Positions 1 through 8,136 of a stretch of 64,000 nucleotides of DNA are shown here, piece by piece. The notes beneath the pieces were generated by a model that was not told where the DNA came from, did no database searches, and saw only the letters and a list, made by a program, of their open reading frames with translations. The position numbers were made by a program, and so were the translations under genes. Numbering within the stretch: position 1 is the stretch's first letter; each line of letters begins with the position of its first letter. The stretch comes from Yinghuangia sp045039925 (GTDB taxonomy: Bacteria > Actinomycetota > Actinomycetes > Streptomycetales > Streptomycetaceae), in assembly GCA_045039925.1 (NCBI GenBank), contig CP108400.1:5518001-5582000 (forward strand), given 5' to 3'.

Positions 1-1
1 C

Positions 2-370
2 CCGACCGGAGTCGTCCACGGAGATGCGCATGTGGGCAACGCCTTGCTGGACGTGGACGGCCGACCGGTGCTCATCGACCTGGACGGATTTGCGGTAGGG
101 CCACGTGAGTGGGACCTCGTGGTGCCGGCGCTGTACGTCGACCGGCTCGGGTGGCATACGGAGGCGGAGTACGACGCGTTCGTCCAGGCGTACGGCTTCG
201 ACGTGATGAGTTGGGACGGCTACCCGGTTCTCGCTGATATCCGCGAGCTGGACATGGTGGTCTGGCTCGCGCAAAACGCGGCTCACAGCGCAGGTATCGC
301 TGCCGAGGTGGCGCGGCGGATCGCGGACTTGCGAACCGACGGAGACAGGCACGGCTGGCAGGCACACTGA
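2..370 (+). CDS. Aminoglycoside phosphotransferase-like protein, C-terminal part (5' end outside window)
   Basis: The open frame enters from the left edge, so only the C-terminal part is present. It starts with the Brenner motif HGDAHVGN (catalytic Asp and Mg-binding Asn) and continues with a V/LIDLDGF segment that corresponds to the metal-binding DxD/DFG region of the APH/choline kinase fold. The family phosphorylates small hydroxylated molecules, including aminoglycosides, but the substrate cannot be read from this fragment. A GTG at 32 is internal and is not a likely start, because HGD precedes it in frame. The gene ends 130 bp before the convergent P450 gene. The fold assignment is good; a resistance role is unproven. 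Confidence 0.72.
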   Translation, partial: PTGVVHGDAHVGNALLDVDGRPVLIDLDGFAVGPREWDLVVPALYVDRLGWHTEAEYDAFVQAYGFDVMSWDGYPVLADIRELDMVVWLAQNAAHSAGIAAEVARRIADLRTDGDRHGWQAH

Positions 371-500
371 AGACCGTCCGGATCCCTCTACGCGGTCCTC
401 CGCGCGTTACAGAGGATCCTGGCCACCTGGACCGGCGCCTGCTCCACATGCGGCCAACCCACGCCCACCCCACAACCCCGCCACAGGACATAACAAAGGC

Positions 501-1733
501 CTACTCGCGGCCGAGGCGTATCGGCAGTTGTGCGAAGGCATTGTTGAGGTTGGAGCGGACGCGACGGGGTTCGCCGGTCAGTTCGATATGCGGGAACGTG
601 GCGAGCAGTTCCTCGAAGAAGACGCGCCCTTCCAGGCGCGCGATGTGGACCCCCAGGCAGAAGTGCTCGGCGAAGCCGAAGGAGAGGTGCGGGTTCGGGC
701 GGCGGTGGATGTCGAAGGCCTGGGGGTTCTCGAAGACGTCCTCGTCGCGGTTGGCGGACGTGTAGTACATGGCGACCTTGTCGCCCGCCTTGATCTGCAC
801 GCCGCGCAGTTCGACGTCCTGGGTCGCGGTACGCCGCAGGTAGTGCAGCGGGTTCGTCCAGCGCAGGATCTCCTCGACCGCACCCGGCACCAGCGCCGCG
901 TCCGCGCGCAGGTCCGCGAGCTGGTCCGGGTGGGTGAGCAGGGCGTGCAGCCCGGTCGCCAGCATGGTCTTGGTGGTGTCGTTCCCGGCGGCGACCAACT
1001 GCATGAAGAAGGAGCCGAAGTCGAGATCCGTCATCCGCTTGCCGCCGAACTCGGACTCCAGGATCAGGGTGGTCAGGTCCTCGCGTGGCTCCTCGACGCG
1101 CCTCCGCATCGCGAACTCGACGCCGTACATGACCATTTCGCGCGCCGCCGCACCCGGCCCGTAGCCGTCCTCCTCGGTGCCGCCGACCTCGGGGTCGTGC
1201 TGTGTGGTGGTCCGTTCGGCCAGCCGGTGGATGCGGCCCCAGTCTTCCTGCGGCAGTCCCATCAGCTCGCCGATGACCTGGGTGGGGAGGCTGGAAGTGA
1301 CGTCGTGCACGAACTCGATGGTCCGGCCGTCCGGCACCCGGGCGAATATCTCGCGGCAGATCTCCCGGACGCGGCCCTCCAGACCGCCGACGACCTTCGC
1401 GGTGAAGGACTTCACGAGCGGCTTGCGGTACGCCCGGTGCCGGGGCGGGTCCATCGCGAGCAGCGTCCCGCGCAGCGCGGCCAGGCGGGTCTCGTCCAGG
1501 TCCTCGACGACGACCCCGCCCCGTTCGGCCGAGAACAACTCGGGGTGTTGCGCGACGTACTCGACGTCGGCGTGCTTGAGCACTGCCCAGTAGCCGCCCG
1601 CCTCTGATGTCTCAGTGCCGGGCATGTCCTGCCAGAACACCGGCTGCGTACATCGGAGTTCGGCGAACAGCTCGTGCGGTACGCCCACGACGTACAGGTC
1701 GGGGCTGTAGATGTCGGGCATGGCCGTGGTCAT
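501..1733 (-). CDS. Cytochrome P450
   Basis: A 410-residue soluble bacterial P450, which is the usual length. The I-helix oxygen-activation motif AAGNDTT lies at about 248-254, the ExxR pair (EEILRW) at about 288-291, and the heme-binding loop FGFAEHFCLG has its cysteine thiolate at about residue 359. It would hydroxylate an unknown substrate using electrons from a ferredoxin or reductase not encoded nearby. The ATG at 1733 was chosen because GGGGAGGAG lies seven bases upstream. It ends a minus-strand run (acyl-CoA synthetase, amidohydrolase, solute-binding protein, P450), and the gap to the upstream gene is only 32 bp, so co-transcription is likely. The general look is of CYP types acting on steroid or fatty-acid side chains, but that is an impression only. 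Confidence 0.93.
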   Translation of the reverse strand: MTTAMPDIYSPDLYVVGVPHELFAELRCTQPVFWQDMPGTETSEAGGYWAVLKHADVEYVAQHPELFSAERGGVVVEDLDETRLAALRGTLLAMDPPRHRAYRKPLVKSFTAKVVGGLEGRVREICREIFARVPDGRTIEFVHDVTSSLPTQVIGELMGLPQEDWGRIHRLAERTTTQHDPEVGGTEEDGYGPGAAAREMVMYGVEFAMRRRVEEPREDLTTLILESEFGGKRMTDLDFGSFFMQLVAAGNDTTKTMLATGLHALLTHPDQLADLRADAALVPGAVEEILRWTNPLHYLRRTATQDVELRGVQIKAGDKVAMYYTSANRDEDVFENPQAFDIHRRPNPHLSFGFAEHFCLGVHIARLEGRVFFEELLATFPHIELTGEPRRVRSNLNNAFAQLPIRLGRE

Positions 1734-1765
1734 GGCGGGACTCCTCCCCATCAGTGGTGCGGCGT

Positions 1766-3346
1766 TCAGCCGTTCAGGCCCAACCGGTCCATGAACAGGC
1801 TTCCGGCGTTGTACAACTGAACGCCGGTCACCCGCTTGCCGTAGATGATCCCGACGGTCGACTCGGCGTACACCCAGACCGGCAGGTCCTCGGCCATCGC
1901 CTTCTGGAGCATCCCGTACGCCTGCTTGCGCACGGCAGGGTCGGTGCTCGCGCGGGCGTCGTCCAGCGCCTTGTCCGCCTGCGGGTTGTGCCATCCGTTC
2001 TGGTTCAGCGGGCTCGCCGAGTGGAACAGGCTCCACATCTCCGGCTCCGGGTCCGGCAGCCACGACTGGAACTGCCCCGCCTGGTAGTTCCGCTGCACGT
2101 TGAACTTCAGGACGAACGCCGCGATGTCCAGCGGCTCGATCTTCATCGACACGTTCCGGAACTGGTCGAGACGGCTCTTCATCAGCTCCGCGACCTTGAT
2201 GCCGGTCTGCGAGATCGTGTACGTGAAGTCGACCTTCTTCCCCTCGGCGGCAAGCTGGTCGAACAGTTGCTGCGCCTCGTCCTTGTTCTGCGCCGCCCAC
2301 GCCGACGTCGGGTCGAAGAACGGCGACGACTCGTTGAAGAAGTTCTTCGCCGGCACAAAGCCGTTGCGGAGCACCTTCGGCACCTCGGCCGGGTCCAGCG
2401 CCAGCGCCAGCGCGCGTCGCGCGCGGATGTCGTCGAACGGCGCCTGGCGCAGGTTGAACGCGATGTGCTGACCCCCGATCAGGCTCAGCCGCGTGACCTG
2501 GAGTTCGTCCTTCGCACGGTCGAGGTATTCCGGGTACGAGCTGGGCACCAGGTCGGCCGTGCCCGCCTTGACGGTCGTGTACTGCTGCTCGCGGTCCTGC
2601 ACCGCCTTGATCGTGAGCTTGTCGAGCTTCGGCAGGCCCTTGTCCTTCTGCCAGTAGTTCGGGTTGCGTACGAACACCTGCTCGCTGCCGCGCGTCCAGG
2701 ACTGCAGCACGAACGGCCCGGCGCCGACCGGCTTCGCGCCCGCTTCGACGAGGCCCTTGGCCAGCGCGGACGGCGCCTCGATGTACGTGAGGCGGGTCGC
2801 GATGAGGCGGTCGAGGTTCGGGTTGGCGGACTTCGGGGTGATGCGCAGGGTCAGCGGGTCGACGACCTGGAGGGTGAGGCCGGACGCGTACGAGGCCTGG
2901 GTCGACCGCGTCTCCGGCTTGGCGTGCGTCTCCCAGGTCAGCTTGACGGCCTCGGCGGTGAAGTCGCCGCCGTCGGAGAACTTCACACCGGCGCGCAGCT
3001 TCAGCGTCCAGGTCGCGCCGTTGTCGGCCGTGTCGAGGCCCTCGGCGAGGTGGGGCTTCACCGTGCCGTCGGCCGAGTCGAGGTAGACCAGCGGGTCGTA
3101 CAGCGCGGCCAGGCGGGGTTCGTCGGCCACCGCCACGCCGGACGCGGTGAACGGGTCGAGCGCGCGCGAGTCGCTCAACGCCAGCATGGTGAGGCTGCCG
3201 CCGGTTTTGGCCTCCGCGGTCGCGTCCGCCGGGGACTTCGCGTTGTCGGAGCCGCCGCACGCGGTGAGGGCGAGGGCCAGGACGGCGCAGGCGGCCGCGT
3301 TACGGGCGCCGGGCGCGCGCCGACGGGGAATTCGTCTCAGGGGCAT
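1766..3346 (-). CDS. Family 5 extracellular solute-binding lipoprotein (peptide/nickel ABC type)
   Basis: A 526-residue SBP_bac_5-type protein. It has a basic N-terminus, a hydrophobic stretch and the lipobox LTAC with the lipidated cysteine at residue 30, so it is a membrane-anchored lipoprotein. It contains the family features: a SRALDPFTASG-type start of the mature domain, a GATWTLKLRAGVKFSDG segment, and an AFNLRQAPFDDIRARRALALALD region. Such proteins capture peptides or other small solutes for an ABC importer. No permease or ATPase gene lies beside it, so it is an orphan here and may supply the substrate of the catabolic neighbours. GAGGAG lies just upstream of the ATG. Confidence 0.92.
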   Translation of the reverse strand: MPLRRIPRRRAPGARNAAACAVLALALTACGGSDNAKSPADATAEAKTGGSLTMLALSDSRALDPFTASGVAVADEPRLAALYDPLVYLDSADGTVKPHLAEGLDTADNGATWTLKLRAGVKFSDGGDFTAEAVKLTWETHAKPETRSTQASYASGLTLQVVDPLTLRITPKSANPNLDRLIATRLTYIEAPSALAKGLVEAGAKPVGAGPFVLQSWTRGSEQVFVRNPNYWQKDKGLPKLDKLTIKAVQDREQQYTTVKAGTADLVPSSYPEYLDRAKDELQVTRLSLIGGQHIAFNLRQAPFDDIRARRALALALDPAEVPKVLRNGFVPAKNFFNESSPFFDPTSAWAAQNKDEAQQLFDQLAAEGKKVDFTYTISQTGIKVAELMKSRLDQFRNVSMKIEPLDIAAFVLKFNVQRNYQAGQFQSWLPDPEPEMWSLFHSASPLNQNGWHNPQADKALDDARASTDPAVRKQAYGMLQKAMAEDLPVWVYAESTVGIIYGKRVTGVQLYNAGSLFMDRLGLNG

Positions 3347-3424
3347 GGAGGTGTCTCCTCGGGGCGAGGTCCACGGGTAGGGGCAAGACAGCGGCGGGCG
3401 AGGGGAAAACGCCCAAGAGGTACG

Positions 3425-4288
3425 TCAGTTCGCGACGCCCAGGACGCGCATGGCGTTGCCGTACAGGAACCGCGGCCACACCTCGTCCTTGAAGGGCACC
3501 TGGGGGAGGTCGCCGAAGATGCGCTCGAGCGACAGGCCCATGGGAAAGTACCCGGCGTAGATGATCTTGTCGGCGCCGCGGGTGTTGGCGTAGTCGACGA
3601 TCGCCTTGGGGTAGTGGCGAGGGGCGAACGCACTGGTGGAGTAGTGCAGTCCGGGCCACTTGAGCATCAGCTTGACGGCCAGCTCGGTCCACGGCTCGCA
3701 GCCGTGCCGCGTGACCAGGAGCAACTCGGGGAAGTCGTACATCACTTCGTCGATCAGCTCGACGTGCTGCGCGGCCATCGGAAGACGCGGCCCGGGTACG
3801 CCGGCGCACACGAAGACCGGGATGCCGAGCTCGACGCACTTGGCGTAGATCGGGTACATCTTCTTGTCGTTGATCGGCACTTGCGGGAACGCACCGGCCG
3901 GGAACAGCGAGGCGGCCCGCGCGCCGAACTTCTCGTGCTCGGCGACGAGTTGGCGTACCGCGTCCATGCCCTGGTTGGGGTCGAGGCTGCTGCAGCCGAC
4001 GAAGCGGTCCGGGTGGAGCGCGACGGCGCGCCGCGCGGCCTCGGAGCCGAGGCCGACGAGGCCGTACTCGATGCCTTGCCGGTCCATCCCGGCCAGCGTG
4101 ACCGCGATCGGATCGTCGTCGGGCAGGTCGCGCGGGACCTGCTTGAACATGTACTCGGCCGGGAAGCGCATCTGCTCCCGGGATTCCCGGTCTTTGGTCT
4201 GGCGGCGGATGAAGTCGTACTGGGCGTCGCCTGGTTGCGGGAATCCGATCATCGTGTCGAACACAGGTTGGCCGACGGGGAAGCCCAT
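3425..4288 (-). CDS. Amidohydrolase-2 family protein with incomplete metal-site motif
   Basis: A 287-residue TIM-barrel protein of the amidohydrolase-related family PF04909 (ACMSD/decarboxylase group). Recognisable segments are the GMDRQGIEYGLV stretch, the HPDRFVG stretch that follows the early strands, the LLVTRHGCEPW region, and a C-terminal GNAMRVLG that matches the family's terminal N-A-x-R-x-x motif. The N-terminal strand reads VFDTMIGFP where metal-dependent members carry HxH, so metal binding may be altered or lost. It sits 33 bp downstream of the acyl-CoA synthetase and 78 bp upstream of the solute-binding protein, on the same strand. The fold is secure; the reaction is unknown. Confidence 0.82.
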   Translation of the reverse strand: MGFPVGQPVFDTMIGFPQPGDAQYDFIRRQTKDRESREQMRFPAEYMFKQVPRDLPDDDPIAVTLAGMDRQGIEYGLVGLGSEAARRAVALHPDRFVGCSSLDPNQGMDAVRQLVAEHEKFGARAASLFPAGAFPQVPINDKKMYPIYAKCVELGIPVFVCAGVPGPRLPMAAQHVELIDEVMYDFPELLLVTRHGCEPWTELAVKLMLKWPGLHYSTSAFAPRHYPKAIVDYANTRGADKIIYAGYFPMGLSLERIFGDLPQVPFKDEVWPRFLYGNAMRVLGVAN

Positions 4289-4321
4289 GGGTTGCTCCGA
4301 ACGTGGTGGGTGCCGGCGCGG

Positions 4322-6067
4322 TCAGCTGCCGGTTTCGAGGAGGCGCTTGAGGACCTTGCCGGTGTCGGAGTAGGGGAGTTCGGTGCGGAAATCGACGTAC
4401 GCCGGGACCTTGAAGGCGGCGAGGGCATCCGCGACCCACGTACGGACGACTTCCGCGGTGAGCGCGGCGCCCGGGGCCGGGACCACGAAGGCCTTGACCT
4501 CGTGGCCGAGGACGGTGTGCTCGACGCCGACGACCGCGGCGTCCGCGATGTCCGGGTGTTCGACGAGGCGGTTCTCGACCTCGACGGGGTAGATGTTCTC
4601 GCCGCCGCGGATGATCAGGTCGCGCATGCGGCTTTCCAGATGTAGTACGCCATCCTCGATGCGCCCGAAGTCACCGGTGTGGTACCAGCGTTCATCGTCG
4701 AGTACGGCCTCGGTCGCGGCCGGGTCGGCCCAGTAGCCGAGGAACACCCCGGGCCCTTGCAGATGGATCTCCCCGACCTCGCCCTCGGCGGCCGTACCGC
4801 CGTCCGCGGCGCGGATCCGGACGCGGGTGAGCGGGAGCGGGGCGCCCACCGACGACGTGGCGCCGTCGACGTTCGACAGAACGGTGCCCGCGCCGAAAGT
4901 CTCGGTCATCCCGTAGCCGTTGCTCACTTGGGCATTCGGGAAGCCCTTGCGGATCTGGCGGAGCAACTCGGGGGCGAGGTTGGCGCCGCCGCTGCCGAGC
5001 GCGGTCACCGCGGAGAGGTCGTACGCCGCGAAGCGCGGGTGGCCGAGCAACCGCCAGTACTGCGTGGGCACTCCGCTCCAACGGGTGATGCGGTGCCGGG
5101 CCATCAGCTCCAGGTGGACGCCCTCGTCCCAGCGTCCCGGCGGCGGGAAGATCGCGGTGCTCGCGTTGAACGGGCCGGTCGCCAGGATGTTCGCGGCGCC
5201 GGAGACGTGGAAGAACGGGGACGTCACGAGGGATACCGGAGCCGCGGCGGCGTTCGGGGGTGTTCCGGTGGCCGGGGCCGCGCCCGTGCCGGCGTCCGGG
5301 GACGCGCCGGGCCGCACCCTTGCCCGCGCCGCCGCGATCGCACCGTGCAGGGACCATGCCTGGCCGAGGTGGACGATGTTGCGGTGCGAGATCGTAGCGC
5401 CCTTGGGGCGGCCGGTCGTGCCGCTGGTGAACAGGATGACCGCGGGGCCGTCCTCGGCGATGGTGACGCGCGGGAACTTCCTTGCCCGGGCTGCGACTTC
5501 GTCGGCGTCCGCGGCGTCCGCGGCGTCCGCGGCGTCCGCGAAGTCCTGGAAGTCGACTGCGTCCACCCCGTGCGTACGCAACACCTCCGCCCGCTTTCCG
5601 TCGGCCAGCACGATTCGCGGCTCGGTCAGGCGTACGCCGTACGTGAGTTCGGGCCCCGCCCACCATGCGTTGAGCCCGACCGCGATCGCCCCGAGGCCGA
5701 GCACGGCCCAGTACGCCAGCACGTGTTCGAGGCTGTTCGCCCCGGCCAGTGCGACGCGGTCGCCCTTGCGTACGCCGTATTCGTCGGCCAGCAGTGAGGC
5801 CCGCGCGTCGATCAGGCCCAGCGCCTCGCGGTAGGCCACCGTGCGCTCCGGAAACACCAGGAACGGCTGGTCCGGCCGCCGGTCGGCGGCGTGGGCGAGC
5901 ATCGCGGGCAGGTCGTTGTGGCGGCGTACGAACACCTCGGTCGGCGTCCCGAGCACCTCCTCGACCGCGGTCTCGAACGGTGCGCCCGCACCCATGAGCG
6001 CGGCGCGGGCGGCGGGCGGGACGTCCTGCCCCCAGCCAAGCACGGTTCCGGATCGCGGCTTCGGCAC
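4322..6067 (-). CDS. Acyl-CoA synthetase (AMP-dependent CoA ligase)
   Basis: A 581-residue ANL-superfamily ligase that activates a carboxylic acid with ATP and joins it to CoA. Visible motifs are the phosphate-binding loop ILFTSGTTGRPKG (about 211-223), the YGMTET motif, the YHTGDFG hinge-side motif, RDLIIRGGENIYP, and the C-terminal catalytic lysine in TGKVLKRLL. An Ala/Asp run at about residues 177-189 is encoded by a 9-bp tandem repeat. It is the first gene of the minus-strand cluster and is divergent from the second amidohydrolase; the shared intergenic DNA holds two TetR-like sites. The substrate is unknown; a branched or aromatic acid from P450/amidohydrolase chemistry is possible. Confidence 0.93.
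   Translation of the reverse strand: MPKPRSGTVLGWGQDVPPAARAALMGAGAPFETAVEEVLGTPTEVFVRRHNDLPAMLAHAADRRPDQPFLVFPERTVAYREALGLIDARASLLADEYGVRKGDRVALAGANSLEHVLAYWAVLGLGAIAVGLNAWWAGPELTYGVRLTEPRIVLADGKRAEVLRTHGVDAVDFQDFADAADAADAADADEVAARARKFPRVTIAEDGPAVILFTSGTTGRPKGATISHRNIVHLGQAWSLHGAIAAARARVRPGASPDAGTGAAPATGTPPNAAAAPVSLVTSPFFHVSGAANILATGPFNASTAIFPPPGRWDEGVHLELMARHRITRWSGVPTQYWRLLGHPRFAAYDLSAVTALGSGGANLAPELLRQIRKGFPNAQVSNGYGMTETFGAGTVLSNVDGATSSVGAPLPLTRVRIRAADGGTAAEGEVGEIHLQGPGVFLGYWADPAATEAVLDDERWYHTGDFGRIEDGVLHLESRMRDLIIRGGENIYPVEVENRLVEHPDIADAAVVGVEHTVLGHEVKAFVVPAPGAALTAEVVRTWVADALAAFKVPAYVDFRTELPYSDTGKVLKRLLETGS
5505..5540. repeat. 9-bp coding microsatellite (GCGTCCGCG x4)
   Basis: Four direct copies of GCGTCCGCG lie inside the acyl-CoA synthetase gene and encode a repeated Asp-Ala-Ala tract between two core beta strands of the N-terminal domain. 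The period is a multiple of three, so copy-number changes would keep the frame. Confidence 0.85.
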
Positions 6068-6134
6068 TGCGGCACCCCCTGGCAGGCATGGTCGAGACGG
6101 GTCGTCGGCGGCGGGCGCCGATGCCGGGCGAAGC

Positions 6135-6149
6135 TAGAACAGAATTTCA
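6135..6149. promoter_or_regulatory. TAGAA-N5-TTTCA half-palindromic operator-like site
   Basis: The site TAGAACAGAATTTCA lies between the divergent acyl-CoA synthetase and amidohydrolase genes and resembles the better palindrome at 6215-6229. The surrounding DNA is clearly more AT-rich than its neighbours. It is a candidate binding site for the TetR protein encoded at 7501-8136. Confidence 0.45.
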
Positions 6150-6214
6150 AATCAAACAAGAGGCACCGCTTTGGTCATGGACAAGTGCCAGGTGGCAGGG
6201 CCTCTGGCAAAAAT

Positions 6215-6229
6215 TAGAATCAGCTTCTA
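6215..6229. promoter_or_regulatory. TAGAA-N5-TTCTA palindrome, candidate TetR operator
   Basis: TAGAATCAGCTTCTA has perfect 5-bp arms around a 5-bp spacer and lies 45 bp upstream of the second amidohydrolase start. TAGAA/TTCTA-type palindromes are typical of actinobacterial TetR repressors of lipid and steroid catabolism. The local TetR gene makes it the natural candidate; binding itself is inferred. Confidence 0.55.
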
Positions 6230-6273
6230 GTGTTTGGCCGCACGCTCGACCGGACCGAACGATGGAGTGCCCC

Positions 6274-7467
6274 GTGGCCGATACCGCCCTCGACTTCCGC
6301 TGCTTCGACTGTGACAACCACTACTACGAGGCCGAGGACGCCTTCACGCGCCACATCGACCCCCGGTTCGCCCGGCGTGCGATGCAGTGGGTCGAGATCA
6401 AGGGACGGCGGCGGCTGCTCGTCGGCGGCAAGCTCAACCGCTACATCCCCAACCCCACCTTTGACCCGGTGTCCAAGCCCGGCGCACTCGACGAGTACTT
6501 CCGCGGGCGGAACCCGAAGGGCCTGGACACCTCCCAGCTGTTCGGCGAACTGGAGCCGATCTCCCCGGCGTACCGGGACCGCGACGCGCGCCTGGCGCTC
6601 ATGGACGAGCAGGGGATCGACGGCGCGGTGTTCCTGCCGACGCTGGGGGTCGGGATGGAACAGGCACTCGTGCACGACATCCCCGCGGCGGTCGCGGCGT
6701 TCCGGGCGTTCAATCAGTGGCTGGACGAGGACTGGGGGTTCGCGTATCGCGAGCGGATCTTCGCCGCGCCGTACCTCACGCTGTCCGATCCGGCCGAGGC
6801 GGTTCGCGAGATCGACCGGGCGATCGAGCGCGACGCCCGGGTGGTCGTGATGGTGGGCGGGCCCGTCACCACGGAGTCGGGGCGGCGCGCCCCGGCCGAT
6901 CCGATGTTCGACGGCTTCTGGGCGCGGGTCAACGAGGCCGGTCTGACCGTGGTCTACCACGGCGGCGAGTCGCACTACACGAAGTACCTCGCGGACTGGG
7001 GCGAGCCGGCCGAGGTCGAGGCCTTCCGCGTCCACCCGTTCCGCCGCCTGGTGTCGGCCAACCCGACGCAGGACACGTTCGCCAGCCTGCTGGCGCACGG
7101 GCTGTTCGACCGCTTCCCGAACCTGCGCATCGCGGCGATCGAGACCGGCTCCGACTGGGTGTTCCACCTGTTCGAAAAGCTCAAGAAGTCGTACGGGCAG
7201 ACCCCGCAACTGTGGTCCGAGGACCCGCGCGAGACCTTCCGGCGGCACGTGTGGGTGGCCCCGTTCTACGAGGACGCGCTGAGCGAACTGCGCACGCTGA
7301 TCGGGCCCGAGCGCATCCTCATGGGCTCGGACTTCCCGCACGCCGAGGGCCTCGCGGAGCCGGCGGCGTTCGTCCGTGACCTGCACGGCGCCGGGTTCTC
7401 GGACGCGGACTGCCGGTTGGTCATGCGCGACAACGGCGCCGCGCTGACCGTACGGCGTCCCGTCTGA
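6274..7467 (+). CDS. Amidohydrolase-2 family protein
   Basis: About 397 residues with the amidohydrolase-related TIM-barrel fold (PF04909). It begins with FDCDNHYYE, the strand-1 position of the metal site, and has a middle VYHGGES histidine strand, an AAIETGSDWV strand, and the terminal metal-ligand aspartate in LMGSDFPHAEG. Members hydrolyse or decarboxylate small organic acids, often with Zn. The GTG at 6274 is preferred because GGAG lies six bases upstream; an in-frame ATG at 6262 has no clear ribosome site. It is divergent from the acyl-CoA synthetase and followed 33 bp later by tetR. It retains more metal ligands than its relative at 3425-4288, so the two may have different roles. Confidence 0.85.
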   Translation: MADTALDFRCFDCDNHYYEAEDAFTRHIDPRFARRAMQWVEIKGRRRLLVGGKLNRYIPNPTFDPVSKPGALDEYFRGRNPKGLDTSQLFGELEPISPAYRDRDARLALMDEQGIDGAVFLPTLGVGMEQALVHDIPAAVAAFRAFNQWLDEDWGFAYRERIFAAPYLTLSDPAEAVREIDRAIERDARVVVMVGGPVTTESGRRAPADPMFDGFWARVNEAGLTVVYHGGESHYTKYLADWGEPAEVEAFRVHPFRRLVSANPTQDTFASLLAHGLFDRFPNLRIAAIETGSDWVFHLFEKLKKSYGQTPQLWSEDPRETFRRHVWVAPFYEDALSELRTLIGPERILMGSDFPHAEGLAEPAAFVRDLHGAGFSDADCRLVMRDNGAALTVRRPV

Positions 7468-7500
7468 GTCCTGCCCCACCGCGTCGATAGGCTGCCGCCC

Positions 7501-8136
7501 ATGCTCCCCGAGACCCCCGCACCGCTGCCCGTCGAGGTCATGACCGGCGGGCAGCTCGCGCGCCGGGAACGACTGACCCGGGCCGTGGTGGACCTGGTGG
7601 CGGAGAGCGGGGCCGACAGCTTCCAGATGAAGGACGTCGCCGACCGGTCCGGGGTGGCACTGGGCACCGCGTACCGCTACTTCGCGTCGAAGGACCACCT
7701 GCTGGCCGTCGCCATGGCGGAATGGCAGCGGCGGCTGACCGACCGGGTGCTCGCCGAGTTCGACAAGCGCGGGGTGCCCTCCGTACCGGTCGTCGACCGC
7801 GTCCTCAACTACACCAACCGCGAGATCCGCGGCTTCCAGCGGCACGCGCACTTCGCGGGGCTGATGGTGCGGATCTACACCTCCACCGACCCGTTCGCGA
7901 GCGAGGCGATGCGGGAGATCTCGCGCAACAACAGCGCGGTCATGCAACGCCTCCTCGCGGACGTCCCCGACCGCACCCGGGCCATCGCGCGCAACGCCAT
8001 CGAGTCGGTCCTGATGCACGCGCTGACCACGTGGGTGACGGACCGCTGCACGATCGCCGACGTCTTCGAACGCGTCGAGGCCACCGTCACATACGTCCTG
8101 GCCCCCGAACGCCTGGCAGCAGCGGGGCCTAGATGA
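7501..8136 (+). CDS. TetR-family regulator, C-terminus altered by IS insertion
   Basis: A 211-residue regulator. The N-terminal helix-turn-helix (about 20-65) has the family pattern VVDLVAESGADSFQMKDVA, then SGVALGTAYRYFASKDHLL; the rest is an all-helical ligand domain. It follows the amidohydrolase on the same strand and probably controls the divergent catabolic genes. The insertion sequence entered CTAG at 8129-8132, so the last codon (AGA) and the stop come from the junction. Rejoining the flanks gives a reading frame that would continue for ten residues (SGHDGDTEDG) to a stop at 9167-9169, so the intact protein was about 220 residues. The core domains are untouched and it may still work. 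Confidence 0.9.
   Translation: MLPETPAPLPVEVMTGGQLARRERLTRAVVDLVAESGADSFQMKDVADRSGVALGTAYRYFASKDHLLAVAMAEWQRRLTDRVLAEFDKRGVPSVPVVDRVLNYTNREIRGFQRHAHFAGLMVRIYTSTDPFASEAMREISRNNSAVMQRLLADVPDRTRAIARNAIESVLMHALTTWVTDRCTIADVFERVEATVTYVLAPERLAAAGPR

Noticed and set aside
501..3260. A 919-codon minus-strand open frame running through the P450 and the solute-binding gene
   Set aside because: Only its last 410 codons are the P450; the rest is a shadow of the solute-binding gene in another frame, with low-complexity Arg/Gly/Ala composition.
1607..4645. A 1012-codon plus-strand open frame
   Set aside because: It is antisense to the solute-binding protein, amidohydrolase and CoA ligase genes, Arg/Val/Leu rich without any domain; a high-GC shadow.
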